DNA of 64,000 bases. It comes from DAORHV01 sp964513925 (GTDB lineage Bacteria > Patescibacteriota > Gracilibacteria > Peribacterales > Peribacteraceae). The translations under genes and the position numbers were made by a program. The stretch lies in contig CAZENR010000003.1 of NCBI GenBank assembly GCA_964513925.1, forward strand, positions 38,295 through 102,294. The letters are read 5' to 3'. The notes below the pieces were generated by a model. It had not been told where the DNA came from, searched no databases, and saw only the letters and a program-made list of their open reading frames with translations. Shown here in pieces: positions 54,514-62,844 of this stretch (positions within the stretch are counted from its first letter, which is position 1; each line of letters opens with the position of its first letter).

Positions 54514-55608
54514 ATGAGTTTACGCATCGGTATCGTCGGCCTGCCCAACGTAGGCAAATCCACTCTCTTCAACGCGCTCACCCGCAGCCACGGAGCGCAG
54601 GCGGCAAACTATCCGTTCTGCACTATAGAGCCGAACATCGGCGTTGTAGAAGTTCCGGACCCGCGCCTGCGAAAGCTGTCGGAAATCGTGCAGCCGGAGA
54701 AGGTGGTGCCAACCATCGTGGAATTCGTCGATATTGCCGGCTTGGTGAAAGGCGCCAGCAAGGGCGAAGGATTGGGCAATGCGTTCCTCTCGCATATTCG
54801 TGAGGTGGATGCCATCTGCCATGTGGTTCGCATTTTCGAAGGCGGCGATGTCATTCACGTGGAGGGCTCGGTAGCGCCGCAGCGCGACAGGGAAATTATC
54901 GAAGCCGAACTCATCATCGCAGACTTGGATAAGGTGACGAAAAAAATCGACAAGACCCGTGGCGGGGCAAATTCGGGTAATAAGGATCTGCAAAAAGAAC
55001 TGGAGGTGTTGCAACTGCTGAAAACCACACTCGAAGCCGGCAAGCTGGCAAGCACCTTGGAGTTAGCTAAAGATCAGCTGCCGTACCTAAAACAGCTGCA
55101 GCTGCTTACTGCCAAGCGCATGATTTACGGCTTGAATACCGACGAACAGTCGCTTGGCACGCTGCCCATTGCAGAAGCGAAGAAGCGCGCAGGACTGCCG
55201 GACAGTGCTACGGCGGTACTGGTGTCCGCGAAGTTGGAAGAAGAGCTCATTGCCCTGTCGCCCGAAGACGGTGCGGCAATGCTGAAAGAGCTTGGCATTG
55301 CTTCGTCGGGCTTAGACCGCCTCATTGCCGCGGCATACGAAGCGCTGGGCCTTATGACGTACTTCACTGCAGGCGTAAAGGAAGTACGCGCCTGGACGGT
55401 GCGCAAGGGCGCCACTGCACCGGAAGCAGCCGGCGTCATTCATACAGACTTCGAGAAGGGCTTCATTCGCGCCGAGACAATCGCCTACAACGATTTCGTT
55501 GCACTCGGCGGTGAAGCAAAAGCCAAAGAAGCCGGAAAAATGCGCACCGAAGGCAAGGAATACATCGTGCAAGACGGCGATGTCATGCATTTCCGGTTCA
55601 ATGTGTAA
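54514..55608 (+). CDS. ychF: Redox-regulated ATPase YchF (Obg-like)
   Basis: A 364-aa universally conserved TRAFAC P-loop NTPase associated with ribosomes and stress responses. P-loop GLPNVGKSTLFNAL at residue 8; switch II region VDIAGLVKGASKGEGLG; a coiled-coil region in the middle; and a C-terminal TGS domain (ARAWT-type VRAWTVRKGATAPEAAGVIHT read here as AWTVRKGATAPEAAGVIH). The start at 54514 gives the canonical N-terminus (LRIGIVGLPNVGKS). Confidence 0.95.
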   Translation: MSLRIGIVGLPNVGKSTLFNALTRSHGAQAANYPFCTIEPNIGVVEVPDPRLRKLSEIVQPEKVVPTIVEFVDIAGLVKGASKGEGLGNAFLSHIREVDAICHVVRIFEGGDVIHVEGSVAPQRDREIIEAELIIADLDKVTKKIDKTRGGANSGNKDLQKELEVLQLLKTTLEAGKLASTLELAKDQLPYLKQLQLLTAKRMIYGLNTDEQSLGTLPIAEAKKRAGLPDSATAVLVSAKLEEELIALSPEDGAAMLKELGIASSGLDRLIAAAYEALGLMTYFTAGVKEVRAWTVRKGATAPEAAGVIHTDFEKGFIRAETIAYNDFVALGGEAKAKEAGKMRTEGKEYIVQDGDVMHFRFNV

Positions 55609-55650
55609 GGTGTTGAAGACACGGGAGTTTCGTGCCACCATGTTCCTCCT

Positions 55651-56112
55651 ATGCATCACAAAGAAGGCAGCGGCATCGACGATGTAGACAACTGGCGGCC
55701 GCACCACACCCGCAGCGAAAGAAAGTTTACCAAGACGCATGCCTCCGTTGGCAGGCAGTACGAACACGGTGTGCCGCTTGGAAATATGGTGCCAAAAATC
55801 GTGCGACTGCACCGGCTGAGCACCGGCTTCGACGGCAACGGCAGCACCCGAGACCTGCTGATGGATTTAGGCATCCTGCCGGAGGTGGCACCGCCGCACC
55901 TGGGTGGCAACTACTACACTACCCACCCCGTCGCAGACAAGGAGGATATCCCCACAATCGAGGAGGCGCGCTCTGAGCGCTACAGACTCCAAAGGGAGCG
56001 GGTGGTTGCCAACATGAGCGAAGACACCGTAACCCTTGTAGATGCCGAGCGACGTGTCGATGAGTTTGAGGATCAGTTGCACAAGGCATACGAGCGCGTC
56101 AGAATCTTCTAG
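55651..56112 (+). CDS. Hypothetical protein (153 aa)
   Basis: Not recognised. Rich in His and charged residues; the N-terminus (MHHKEGSGIDDVDNWRPHH) could bind metal. A mid-protein segment (LLMDLGILPEVAPPHLGG) and a charged C-terminal helix follow. It is 42 bp after ychF, and the next gene begins 1 bp after its stop, so it is probably part of a small operon. Confidence 0.6.
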   Translation: MHHKEGSGIDDVDNWRPHHTRSERKFTKTHASVGRQYEHGVPLGNMVPKIVRLHRLSTGFDGNGSTRDLLMDLGILPEVAPPHLGGNYYTTHPVADKEDIPTIEEARSERYRLQRERVVANMSEDTVTLVDAERRVDEFEDQLHKAYERVRIF

Positions 56113-56113
56113 C

Positions 56114-56434
56114 ATGGTATTCATCCCCCGCGAGGAAGCCTTCAGCTGTGATCACTGCGGTAAAGACGTTACCCCTTTAGGCAAAGGGACGTATCGCGAT
56201 CATTGCCCATACTGCCTATTTTCCAAGCATGTAGATAAAGACGGCCCAGGAGACCGACTTTCTTTGTGTCAGGGCATGCTGGTTCCAGTCGCAGTAGACT
56301 TACACGGCAAGAAGGGCCATGTCATTGAGTACCAGTGCGACGTATGCGGCAAACGCTCTCGAAACAAGGCTGCAGCCGATGATGACATCGTGGGTTTTTC
56401 CGAGCAGCTTGCCAAAATTGATCAAGAAATGTGA
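56114..56434 (+). CDS. RNHCP-domain zinc-binding protein
   Basis: A 106-aa protein with the RNHCP-family pattern: FSCDHCGKDV, then YRDHCPYCLFSKHVD (RDHCP variant), PGDR, LCQGMLVPV and QCDVCGKRSRN. Three CxxC pairs and a CxG motif could hold two zinc ions. Members are small cytosolic proteins of unknown function. ATG at 56114 follows the preceding stop by one base, indicating coupling. Confidence 0.78.
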   Translation: MVFIPREEAFSCDHCGKDVTPLGKGTYRDHCPYCLFSKHVDKDGPGDRLSLCQGMLVPVAVDLHGKKGHVIEYQCDVCGKRSRNKAAADDDIVGFSEQLAKIDQEM

Positions 56435-56655
56435 TCAATTTATGAACACAAAAAGTATTCTTTAAAAACAGTTTACCAAAGGGCTCAACGGCAATTGATT
56501 GCAGAAAATACAAAGGAGAATAAGCTGCGCAGACGTGCGGTACTTCTTGCTTCTAAGCGTCATCGGCTGTTTGTTCATTAGTCTGTAAAGGCAATGTAAC
56601 ACACCATCGCTCTCCTGCGACTGTTTTTTACATGTATCCGGCAGCGTATTCGCTG

Positions 56656-57135
56656 CTATCGCTTCTTGATCTGGAACGACGATACAAGCTTGTCCTGGAA
56701 GGAAGGTTTTAACGGCAATGCTTCCGATACCTTGCCAGAAGGCGCGTCTATGGAGCCGCCTTTATCGTTGCCGCTGCTTGGCTTAATCCTTAATTTTGGC
56801 GATGCCTCTTGGCTGCTGTCGGCAATAACGTCGAATTTGCCGGCCTCCAGCGCAGCCTTCGTTTGCTTGTCCAGCTTTCCCTCCACGACACTCTGCACGC
56901 CTGCGTCGGCTATTTGTTCGGCGATGCTCTGTTTTACAGACTCCTTCATCCCCTTTTCCGCCTCCAATCCAAACGAGAATTCGGCATATTCGGAATTCTT
57001 ACTCATTTCGCGCTCCAAATCCTCGGGGCCTTTTACCTTTTCGCGCAGACGCTCGTATTCCTCGGGGCTGCGCATGCGTCGGCGGATTTTCTCTCGCTCT
57101 TGGCTGGGAATAAAATCCAGGAAGCTGTCGGACAT
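56656..57135 (-). CDS. Hypothetical charged protein (159 aa)
   Basis: Not recognised. A very charged, predicted helical protein (QEREKIRRRMRSPEEYERLREK) with a low-complexity Ser/Gly/Lys C-terminus. No signal peptide. The start at 57135 is supported by TGCTATCAT 6 bp upstream. The 221-bp spacer before it (56435-56655) shows no recognisable feature. Confidence 0.65.
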   Translation of the reverse strand: MSDSFLDFIPSQEREKIRRRMRSPEEYERLREKVKGPEDLEREMSKNSEYAEFSFGLEAEKGMKESVKQSIAEQIADAGVQSVVEGKLDKQTKAALEAGKFDVIADSSQEASPKLRIKPSSGNDKGGSIDAPSGKVSEALPLKPSFQDKLVSSFQIKKR

Positions 57136-57141
57136 GCCGGG

Positions 57142-57150
57142 ATGATAGCA
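57142..57150 (-). promoter_or_regulatory. Extended -10 promoter TGCTATCAT
   Basis: On the minus strand, TG-C-TATCAT ends 6 bp before the ATG at 57135. Confidence 0.5.
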
Positions 57151-57158
57151 AACTATGA

Positions 57159-57187
57159 AGGATTCCAAGAGACCAGGATTCCAAGGT
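57159..57187. repeat. GGATTCCAAG repeat cluster
   Basis: AGGATTCCAAGAG and AGGATTCCAAGG, 10 bp apart; further GGAATC-type units flank the terminator just downstream (57216-57265). Confidence 0.5.
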
Positions 57188-57223
57188 TCTTCTGAAGCAC
57201 ATTGCCTGCGATATCCTGGAATC

Positions 57224-57250
57224 AAAAAGGCGGCCCGCAGACCGCCTTTT
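57224..57250 (-). terminator. Rho-independent terminator of the RNR gene
   Basis: Stem AAAAGGCGG / CCGCCTTTT with a GC loop, a T run on the minus strand, and flanking GGAATC/GGATTC units that extend the inverted repeat. Confidence 0.8.
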
Positions 57251-57269
57251 GGAATCCTAGGAGTTCCCT

Positions 57270-60200
57270 CTAAGAACACCCACTCGTAGCGCCGCAATCC
57301 AAGCACAGCTCACAGCTGCCGTTTCGCTTCATTTTGGTGCTGCTGCAGGCGCTGCAGACGGAACCAGTGTACCCTTGCAGTTTGGCGTAGTCGGCAGAGC
57401 TTTCATCGGTTGCAGTGGCCGTGGATGCGACCGGGGCTGTTGTCGCGGCATCGTGGCGGGCGGAACCCTCGTCTACAACGGGCAGGCTCATGGCGAAGGC
57501 GTCCTTGCTCTTGGTGCCGTCTAGGTACGACTTCTCCACCAAATCCTTGTTGTGGTAGCGCATGGCCTTCTCCTTGGTCAGGAATTTGAGCGCCAGCCAG
57601 CGACCGAGGTAGTCCATGATGGACTTCACCATCGGAATCTCTTTATTCGTGGTGCGACCCATTGGCTCGAAGCGGGTGTGCACCAGCTTCTCGCACAACA
57701 CTTCCAGCGGTACGCCGTACTGCAGGTTCATGGAGAGCGAAAGCGCCAGCGTGTCCATAACACCAGAGAGCGTGGAGCCTTCCTTGCTCATCTTGATGAA
57801 GATCTCGCCTGGAGTGCCGTCTTCGTACAGACCAACGTGTACGTACGCTTCGTGGCCGGCAACGGACAGCTTGTGCGTAAGCGCCATGCGCTCGTCTGGC
57901 AGTTTGCGGCGGCGCGGAACCTCTTTCACCACGATCTTCTCAATAATCTGCGGCTCGGCTGCATCGGCCTTCTTGTCGTCGGACTTGTTGGAGAGCGCCT
58001 GGCTCATCTTGCTGCCGTCGCGATACAGGGCGTTGGCCTTGATGCCAAGCTCCCAAGACAGGTAATACGCATGCTTAAAGTCCTCGATGGTGGCCTCGTT
58101 TGGCAGGTTGATTGTCTTGCTGATGGCACCGGAGATGAACGGCTGTGCGGCGGCCATCATGCGGATGTGGCCGTCGGCGGAAATGTAGCGCTTGCCGATC
58201 TTGCCGCACTTGCTGGCGCAGTCGAACACGGCCAGGTGCTCTGGCTTGATGTGCGGGGCGCCCTCCACGGTCATGTGGCCGCAAATGACCACGTTGGCCT
58301 GGTCAATATGCTCCTGCGTGAATCCAAGCGCTTTCAGCAGGTTGAAGGTAAAGTCGTTCATCTGCTCCTCGGTGAACTTGAGACGCTTCATGGTCTCGTC
58401 GCCCAAAATCCAGCGGTTGAAGGCAAAGCCCAATTCGAAGACCTGAGGCAGGTTCTTTTCGACGTTGGCGATGTCGGCATCGGTAAAGCCCTTGGCCTTG
58501 AGTGTTGCACGGTTAATGTGCGGAGCGCCTTCCAAACTGAGCGTACCCATGACGTAGCGCATGATGTCTGCAATCTGCTCCTCGCTATAGCCGAGCGTTT
58601 GTAATGCAGGGCGCACGGACTGGTTGGCAATCTTCATGTAGCCGCCGCCCGCAAGCTTCTTAAACTTCACCAAAGCGAAGTCCGGCTCGATACCGGTGGT
58701 GTCGCAGTCCATGAGCAGACCGATGGTTCCGGTAGGCGCAATGACTGATACCTGCGCGTTGCGGTAGCCGTGCTGCTCACCCATGGCCAATGCCTTGTCC
58801 CAGGCCTCTTTTGCAGCCTGCAACAAGTCCGGCGGACACAGCTTCTGATCGATGGCGACTGGCTTGACGGAGAGCTGCTCGTACTCGTGGTCTGGGGCGG
58901 CGTAGGCGGCACGGCGATGGTTGCGGATAACGCGCAGCATGTGCTCCTTGTTCTTTGCGTACCCCGTAAAGGCGCCCAAGTGCTGCGCAAGTTCTGCCGA
59001 GGTGGCGTACGACTCACCGGTGAGAATGGCGGTGATGGCACCGCAGATGGTGCGGCCCTCGGGAGAATCATACGGGATGCCCATTTGCATGAGCATGGCG
59101 CCCAAGTTGGCGTAGCCCAAGCCGAGCGTGCGGTACACGTAGCTCAGCTCGGCAATCTCTGCCGACGGGAACTGGGCCATGAGCACGGAGATCTCCAGCA
59201 CGATGGTCCACAGGCGAACCGTGTGCGTAAAATCCTCGATGGCAAAGGACTTCTGCCCCTGGGCATCGGTCTTTACATAGTGCATCAGGTTCACCGAAGC
59301 CAGGTTGCAGGCGGTGTTATCCAAGAACATGTACTCGCTGCATGGGTTGCTGGCGTTAATGCGGCCGTCGGCGGGACAGGTGTGCCAGTCATTAATGGTG
59401 GTGTCGTACTGCAATCCCGGGTCGGCGCAGGCCCAAGCCGCATAGGCGATTTGATCCCACAGCGCGCGTGCCTTCATGGACTTGCATGGCTTGGGGTCGC
59501 GGTTCTGCTCTTTGGCCTTGCGCAGCTCGGTGCGCCAGTACGTGTGCCAGTCGGCATCTTGCTCGAGCGCCTTGAAGAACTGGTGCGAGACGCGAACGGA
59601 GTTGTTGGAGTTCTGACCCGAAACGGTGGCATACGCCTCGCCGTTGAAGTCGGTGTCGTAGCCGGCCTTGGCCAGTGCAGCCACCTTCTTCTCTTCGTTT
59701 ACCTTCCAGTTGATGAACTCCTCGATATCCGGGTGGTCGAGATCCAGACACACCATTTTCGCGGCACGGCGGGTGGTGCCTCCTGACTTGATTGCGCCAG
59801 CTGCGCGATCGCCGATTTTGAGGAAGCTCATAAGACCGGAACTTTTGCCGCCTTGCGATAACGGCTCACCGTCACCGCGCAGATTGCTGAAGTTCGTACC
59901 CGTGCCCGAACCATACTTGAACAATCGAGCCTCGCGAACCCACAGGTCCATAATGCCGCCTTCGTTGACCATGTCGTCGGCTACACCCTGAATAAAGCAA
60001 GCGTGCGGCTGGGGATGCGTGTAGGCATCTTCGCTCTTGCGGACCTCGCCAGTCTCCGGAACGCAGTAGTAGTGCCCCTGTGGCTTGCCCGTAATGCCGT
60101 AAGCGTAGTTCATGCCGGTGTTGAACCACTGCGGCGAGTTGGGAGCCGACATTTGACGAATAAGGATGTATGCCAATTCGTCCTCAAAAATTTGCGCATC

Positions 60201-60674
60201 TTGCTTGGTAGCAAAGTAGCCATACTTCTCCCCCCACCAGCGCCAGCAACCGGCCAAACGGCGGATCACCTGCTTGGCGGAGCGCTCGGGACCGGTGATG
60301 ACTTCTCCCTTCTCGTTCTTCATCACATTTCCCTTGGCGTCGTACTGTGGAACGCCGGCCTTGCGGAAGTACTTGGACACCATGATGTCGGTGGCAACCT
60401 GGCTCCAGCTGGCTGGAATTTCGGCGTCCTTCATTTCGAAGACCACCGAACCGTTGGTGTTGACGATGCGGCTGGTGCGCTTGTCGTACTTTATTGTCTC
60501 CAGCGGATCGGAACCCGGCGTGGTGAAACGGCGCTCGATCACGAGGCCCTTGCCTCCCTTCTTCTGGTGCTCGGCATGCTGCACGTGCTTCTTCTTGGCA
60601 CGATCGAGCTGCTTCTTTTCCAAAGGAATATCCTTGGCTTGGGCATGGTTGAGGGATGTGGCATTCGGGTTCAT
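57270..60674 (-). CDS. nrdJ: Adenosylcobalamin-dependent (class II) ribonucleoside-diphosphate reductase
   Basis: Reduces ribonucleotides to deoxyribonucleotides using a B12-derived radical; 1,134 aa. Signatures: SPQWFNTGMNYAYG, HACFIQGVADDM (catalytic cysteine strand), RLFKYGSGTGTNFSNL, NPCSEYMFLDNTACNL (finger loop), GTIGLLMDCDTTGIEPDFA and the long C-terminal extension. The end carries SVCSACSSTKMKRNG followed by CELCLDCGATSGC, a zinc ribbon and possible redox-active tail. No cobalamin gene or riboswitch is nearby. The upstream region carries a promoter and NrdR-like boxes. Confidence 0.95.
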   Translation of the reverse strand: MNPNATSLNHAQAKDIPLEKKQLDRAKKKHVQHAEHQKKGGKGLVIERRFTTPGSDPLETIKYDKRTSRIVNTNGSVVFEMKDAEIPASWSQVATDIMVSKYFRKAGVPQYDAKGNVMKNEKGEVITGPERSAKQVIRRLAGCWRWWGEKYGYFATKQDAQIFEDELAYILIRQMSAPNSPQWFNTGMNYAYGITGKPQGHYYCVPETGEVRKSEDAYTHPQPHACFIQGVADDMVNEGGIMDLWVREARLFKYGSGTGTNFSNLRGDGEPLSQGGKSSGLMSFLKIGDRAAGAIKSGGTTRRAAKMVCLDLDHPDIEEFINWKVNEEKKVAALAKAGYDTDFNGEAYATVSGQNSNNSVRVSHQFFKALEQDADWHTYWRTELRKAKEQNRDPKPCKSMKARALWDQIAYAAWACADPGLQYDTTINDWHTCPADGRINASNPCSEYMFLDNTACNLASVNLMHYVKTDAQGQKSFAIEDFTHTVRLWTIVLEISVLMAQFPSAEIAELSYVYRTLGLGYANLGAMLMQMGIPYDSPEGRTICGAITAILTGESYATSAELAQHLGAFTGYAKNKEHMLRVIRNHRRAAYAAPDHEYEQLSVKPVAIDQKLCPPDLLQAAKEAWDKALAMGEQHGYRNAQVSVIAPTGTIGLLMDCDTTGIEPDFALVKFKKLAGGGYMKIANQSVRPALQTLGYSEEQIADIMRYVMGTLSLEGAPHINRATLKAKGFTDADIANVEKNLPQVFELGFAFNRWILGDETMKRLKFTEEQMNDFTFNLLKALGFTQEHIDQANVVICGHMTVEGAPHIKPEHLAVFDCASKCGKIGKRYISADGHIRMMAAAQPFISGAISKTINLPNEATIEDFKHAYYLSWELGIKANALYRDGSKMSQALSNKSDDKKADAAEPQIIEKIVVKEVPRRRKLPDERMALTHKLSVAGHEAYVHVGLYEDGTPGEIFIKMSKEGSTLSGVMDTLALSLSMNLQYGVPLEVLCEKLVHTRFEPMGRTTNKEIPMVKSIMDYLGRWLALKFLTKEKAMRYHNKDLVEKSYLDGTKSKDAFAMSLPVVDEGSARHDAATTAPVASTATATDESSADYAKLQGYTGSVCSACSSTKMKRNGSCELCLDCGATSGCS

Positions 60675-60773
60675 ACAACGATGGGGAAATATCCCGCGGG
60701 GCGGGAGGGTGGGAAATGGGAGACGCGCCCTGGAAAGGGGTTCAAAGCGCGGTTAGAGCCGTCAAGTACCCAA

Positions 60774-60789
60774 ACACAACATCTTGTGT
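60774..60789 (-). promoter_or_regulatory. NrdR-box-like palindrome 1
   Basis: ACACAACATCTTGTGT matches the NrdR consensus (acaCwAtATaTwGtgt) in 14 of 16 positions and is itself nearly palindromic. It lies 100 bp upstream of the RNR start codon. Confidence 0.6.
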
Positions 60790-60805
60790 GTGGAAACGAT
60801 GACAG

Positions 60806-60821
60806 ACACAACATCTCCGAA
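60806..60821 (-). promoter_or_regulatory. NrdR-box-like half-site 2
   Basis: ACACAACATCTCCGAA shares its first 11 bases with box 1 and lies exactly 32 bp away, the three-helical-turn spacing known for paired NrdR boxes; the other half is degenerate. Confidence 0.45.
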
Positions 60822-60848
60822 TTCTACGCAGGAAACACTCTGGTACAA
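60821..60848 (-). promoter_or_regulatory. RNR promoter TTGTAC-16-TAGAAT
   Basis: On the minus strand the -10 (60821-60826) abuts box 2, so an NrdR-type repressor bound to the two boxes would cover the start site. Confidence 0.45.
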
Positions 60849-60984
60849 GATCATTCATTTTCCACCCTGTTTCGATGGTCAAAAAATGGAATTTTGTTTG
60901 CTGAACACAAAAACCAAAATTCGATCACCTAACAAAACATAGTATTGCGACAGATTGCGAAACCGGACGCCAGAGAAAAGAGGG

Positions 60985-61034
60985 TGAGTAGTGAGTGATG
61001 AGTGATGGGTAGTGAGTGATGAGTAGTACGTGAT
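60985..61034. repeat. GTGATGAGTA-type simple repeat
   Basis: Imperfect tandem units (GAGTAGTGAGTGATGAGTGATGG...) in the 426-bp spacer between the RNR and helicase genes. Apart from the RNR promoter, the boxes and the helicase promoter, nothing else is recognised in this spacer. Confidence 0.6.
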
Positions 61035-61080
61035 GACTGAGAAGCAGTGGCAGCGGTAGAAAAACAGCATTACCACTCTC

Positions 61081-61089
61081 TGCTACTAT
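61081..61089 (+). promoter_or_regulatory. Extended -10 promoter TGCTACTAT
   Basis: TG-C-TACTAT ends 11 bp before the ATG at 61101. Confidence 0.45.
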
Positions 61090-61100
61090 GCACACCTCGC

Positions 61101-62798
61101 ATGTCGACACCTGCTACAACTTCGCACGAACTGACCACCTGCCAGCAGAGCGCTTTGGACATGCTCAAGCGCCAAGGCAACGTGTTTCTAACTGGAGCCG
61201 CGGGGACGGGAAAAAGCTTTCTCTTAGAGCAATATCTACGCGGCAAGCCCAGCGATGCATTCCCTGTTGTAGCCAGTACGGGAGCCGCAGCAGTACTGGT
61301 CGGCGGCCGCACGTTCCACAGCTTCTTTGGACTTGGCATTATGGAAGGCGGACTGGAGGCGACCATTGCACGCGCACTGCGTAGCAAGAAGTTGGTCACG
61401 CGCCTGCAACGGGCGCACTGCGTGGTGATAGACGAAGTCTCCATGTTGTCTGGCACAACGCTCATGGCAGCAGAAATCGTCACCCGCCGCGCGCGGGGAA
61501 ACCTGCACGAGCCTTGGGGCGGACTGCGCATTATCGCAGTGGGCGATTTCGCCCAATTGCCTCCGGTAACGCGAGGAACCCAACAAAAAGATTGGGCGTT
61601 TCTGCACCGGGTTTGGCAAGACAGCGCGTTTGTGCCGGCGCTGCTTTCCACGGTGATGCGCACACAGGACACGGAATTCCTGCGCGTCTTGAACCACGTG
61701 CGTCTGGGTAACGTTAACGACGATGTGCGCATGTTTTTGGAGCAACGCACCAACGGCTACTTGGAGCATACCGACATCACGCGGCTGTACCCGCATCGCG
61801 ACAAAGCCGAAGCCTACAATTTGCACCGTCTGGAAGATATTCCGGGTCAGGCAGAAGCGATTGCTACACAGTACGAGGGTGATGAAAAGATCGTGCAGGC
61901 GGCCAAGAAATCCATTCCGGTACCCGACACGTTGCTCCTCAAGGAAGGCGCACTAGTCATGCTGCGCAAGAACGACATGTCTCCGGAGCAGTTATACGTG
62001 AACGGAAGTCTTGGCCACGTGCGCCGCATTGGACAGGATAACCTGACCATCAAGCTCCTTGGCGGCGAAACCGTGGAGGTAACCAAGCAGGTCTTTAGCT
62101 ATTTAAACGGCGACGGCCAGGTGATGGCGGCGGCACTCAACTTCCCCGTTACCCTGGCGTGGGCCACCACCATTCACAAGGCGCAAGGCGCATCGCTAGA
62201 CGGCATGATCGTAGACTTGTCACAGCTGTGGGAACCCGGACAGGCCTACGTAGCACTCAGTCGCGTGCGCAATGCAGACCGCTTGTACATTCAGCGCTGG
62301 AGCGAAAGCTCCATTCGTGCCGAAAGTTTGGTGACTGCGTTCTACGACAGTCTTGCCGAAGACATGCGCAACTACGTGCCTCGGCCGCTGTACGAACCGA
62401 TAGTGCAGGAAAGCGTGCAAGAACCCCCCGAGGACGATGCCAACCAAGACATGCCGCAGCGCAGTGCGCGCAGCGAACGTCCCCAGGGCGCTTTGCAGCG
62501 TCGTCGCAGCGCCAAAATTCGCGAGATGGTTGGCAACTGCGCACCGCTGGAATCCATTGCCCGAACCTGCGGCCTGCGCCCGGAGCGCGTGCTTATTTAC
62601 CTGGAGAAATTCGCACTGACCGGCGAGGCGTTGAATATTGGCTACATGCTGGAAGACATTACCGATGTGGAGAGTATTCGCACCGCATTCGAGCAACATG
62701 GGTTAGATAGATTGGCCCCGGTCTACGAGGCGCTGAATGAGCAAATCCCCTACCTTACGCTGCGTTTAGTGCGATGTGCGATGGTGGCCGAAGGTTAA
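61101..62798 (+). CDS. Pif1-like helicase with C-terminal HTH_40-type domain
   Basis: A 565-aa superfamily 1B (5'-3') DNA helicase. Walker A TGAAGTGKSFLLEQ (about residue 28), the GGRTFHSFFGLG motif, Walker B HCVVIDEVSML, AVGDFAQLPPV, and the C-terminal 2B-type motifs WATTIHKAQGASLDG and AYVALSRVRNADRLY. After about residue 460 comes a helix-turn-helix region (CAPLESIARTCGLRPERV), as found on the ends of some RecQ and Pif1 proteins. It probably helps replication through structured DNA. The start at 61101 is chosen by the adjacent promoter. Confidence 0.88.
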   Translation: MSTPATTSHELTTCQQSALDMLKRQGNVFLTGAAGTGKSFLLEQYLRGKPSDAFPVVASTGAAAVLVGGRTFHSFFGLGIMEGGLEATIARALRSKKLVTRLQRAHCVVIDEVSMLSGTTLMAAEIVTRRARGNLHEPWGGLRIIAVGDFAQLPPVTRGTQQKDWAFLHRVWQDSAFVPALLSTVMRTQDTEFLRVLNHVRLGNVNDDVRMFLEQRTNGYLEHTDITRLYPHRDKAEAYNLHRLEDIPGQAEAIATQYEGDEKIVQAAKKSIPVPDTLLLKEGALVMLRKNDMSPEQLYVNGSLGHVRRIGQDNLTIKLLGGETVEVTKQVFSYLNGDGQVMAAALNFPVTLAWATTIHKAQGASLDGMIVDLSQLWEPGQAYVALSRVRNADRLYIQRWSESSIRAESLVTAFYDSLAEDMRNYVPRPLYEPIVQESVQEPPEDDANQDMPQRSARSERPQGALQRRRSAKIREMVGNCAPLESIARTCGLRPERVLIYLEKFALTGEALNIGYMLEDITDVESIRTAFEQHGLDRLAPVYEALNEQIPYLTLRLVRCAMVAEG

Positions 62799-62828
62799 GA
62801 ATTCTTCATAAGGAGTTTTACAACACAG

Positions 62829-62837
62829 TGCTACACT
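62829..62837 (+). promoter_or_regulatory. Extended -10 promoter TGCTACACT
   Basis: TG-C-TACACT ends 7 bp before the ATG at 62845. It is the same nonamer as the der promoter. Confidence 0.5.
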
Positions 62838-62844
62838 CCCCCGC

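Noticed and set aside
60985..61034. CRISPR array
   Set aside because: The units are about 10 bp, imperfect and without spacers; no cas gene is nearby.
60675..61046. Cobalamin riboswitch before the B12-dependent RNR
   Set aside because: No B12-box-like core or suitable fold was found; the leader instead has NrdR-like boxes.
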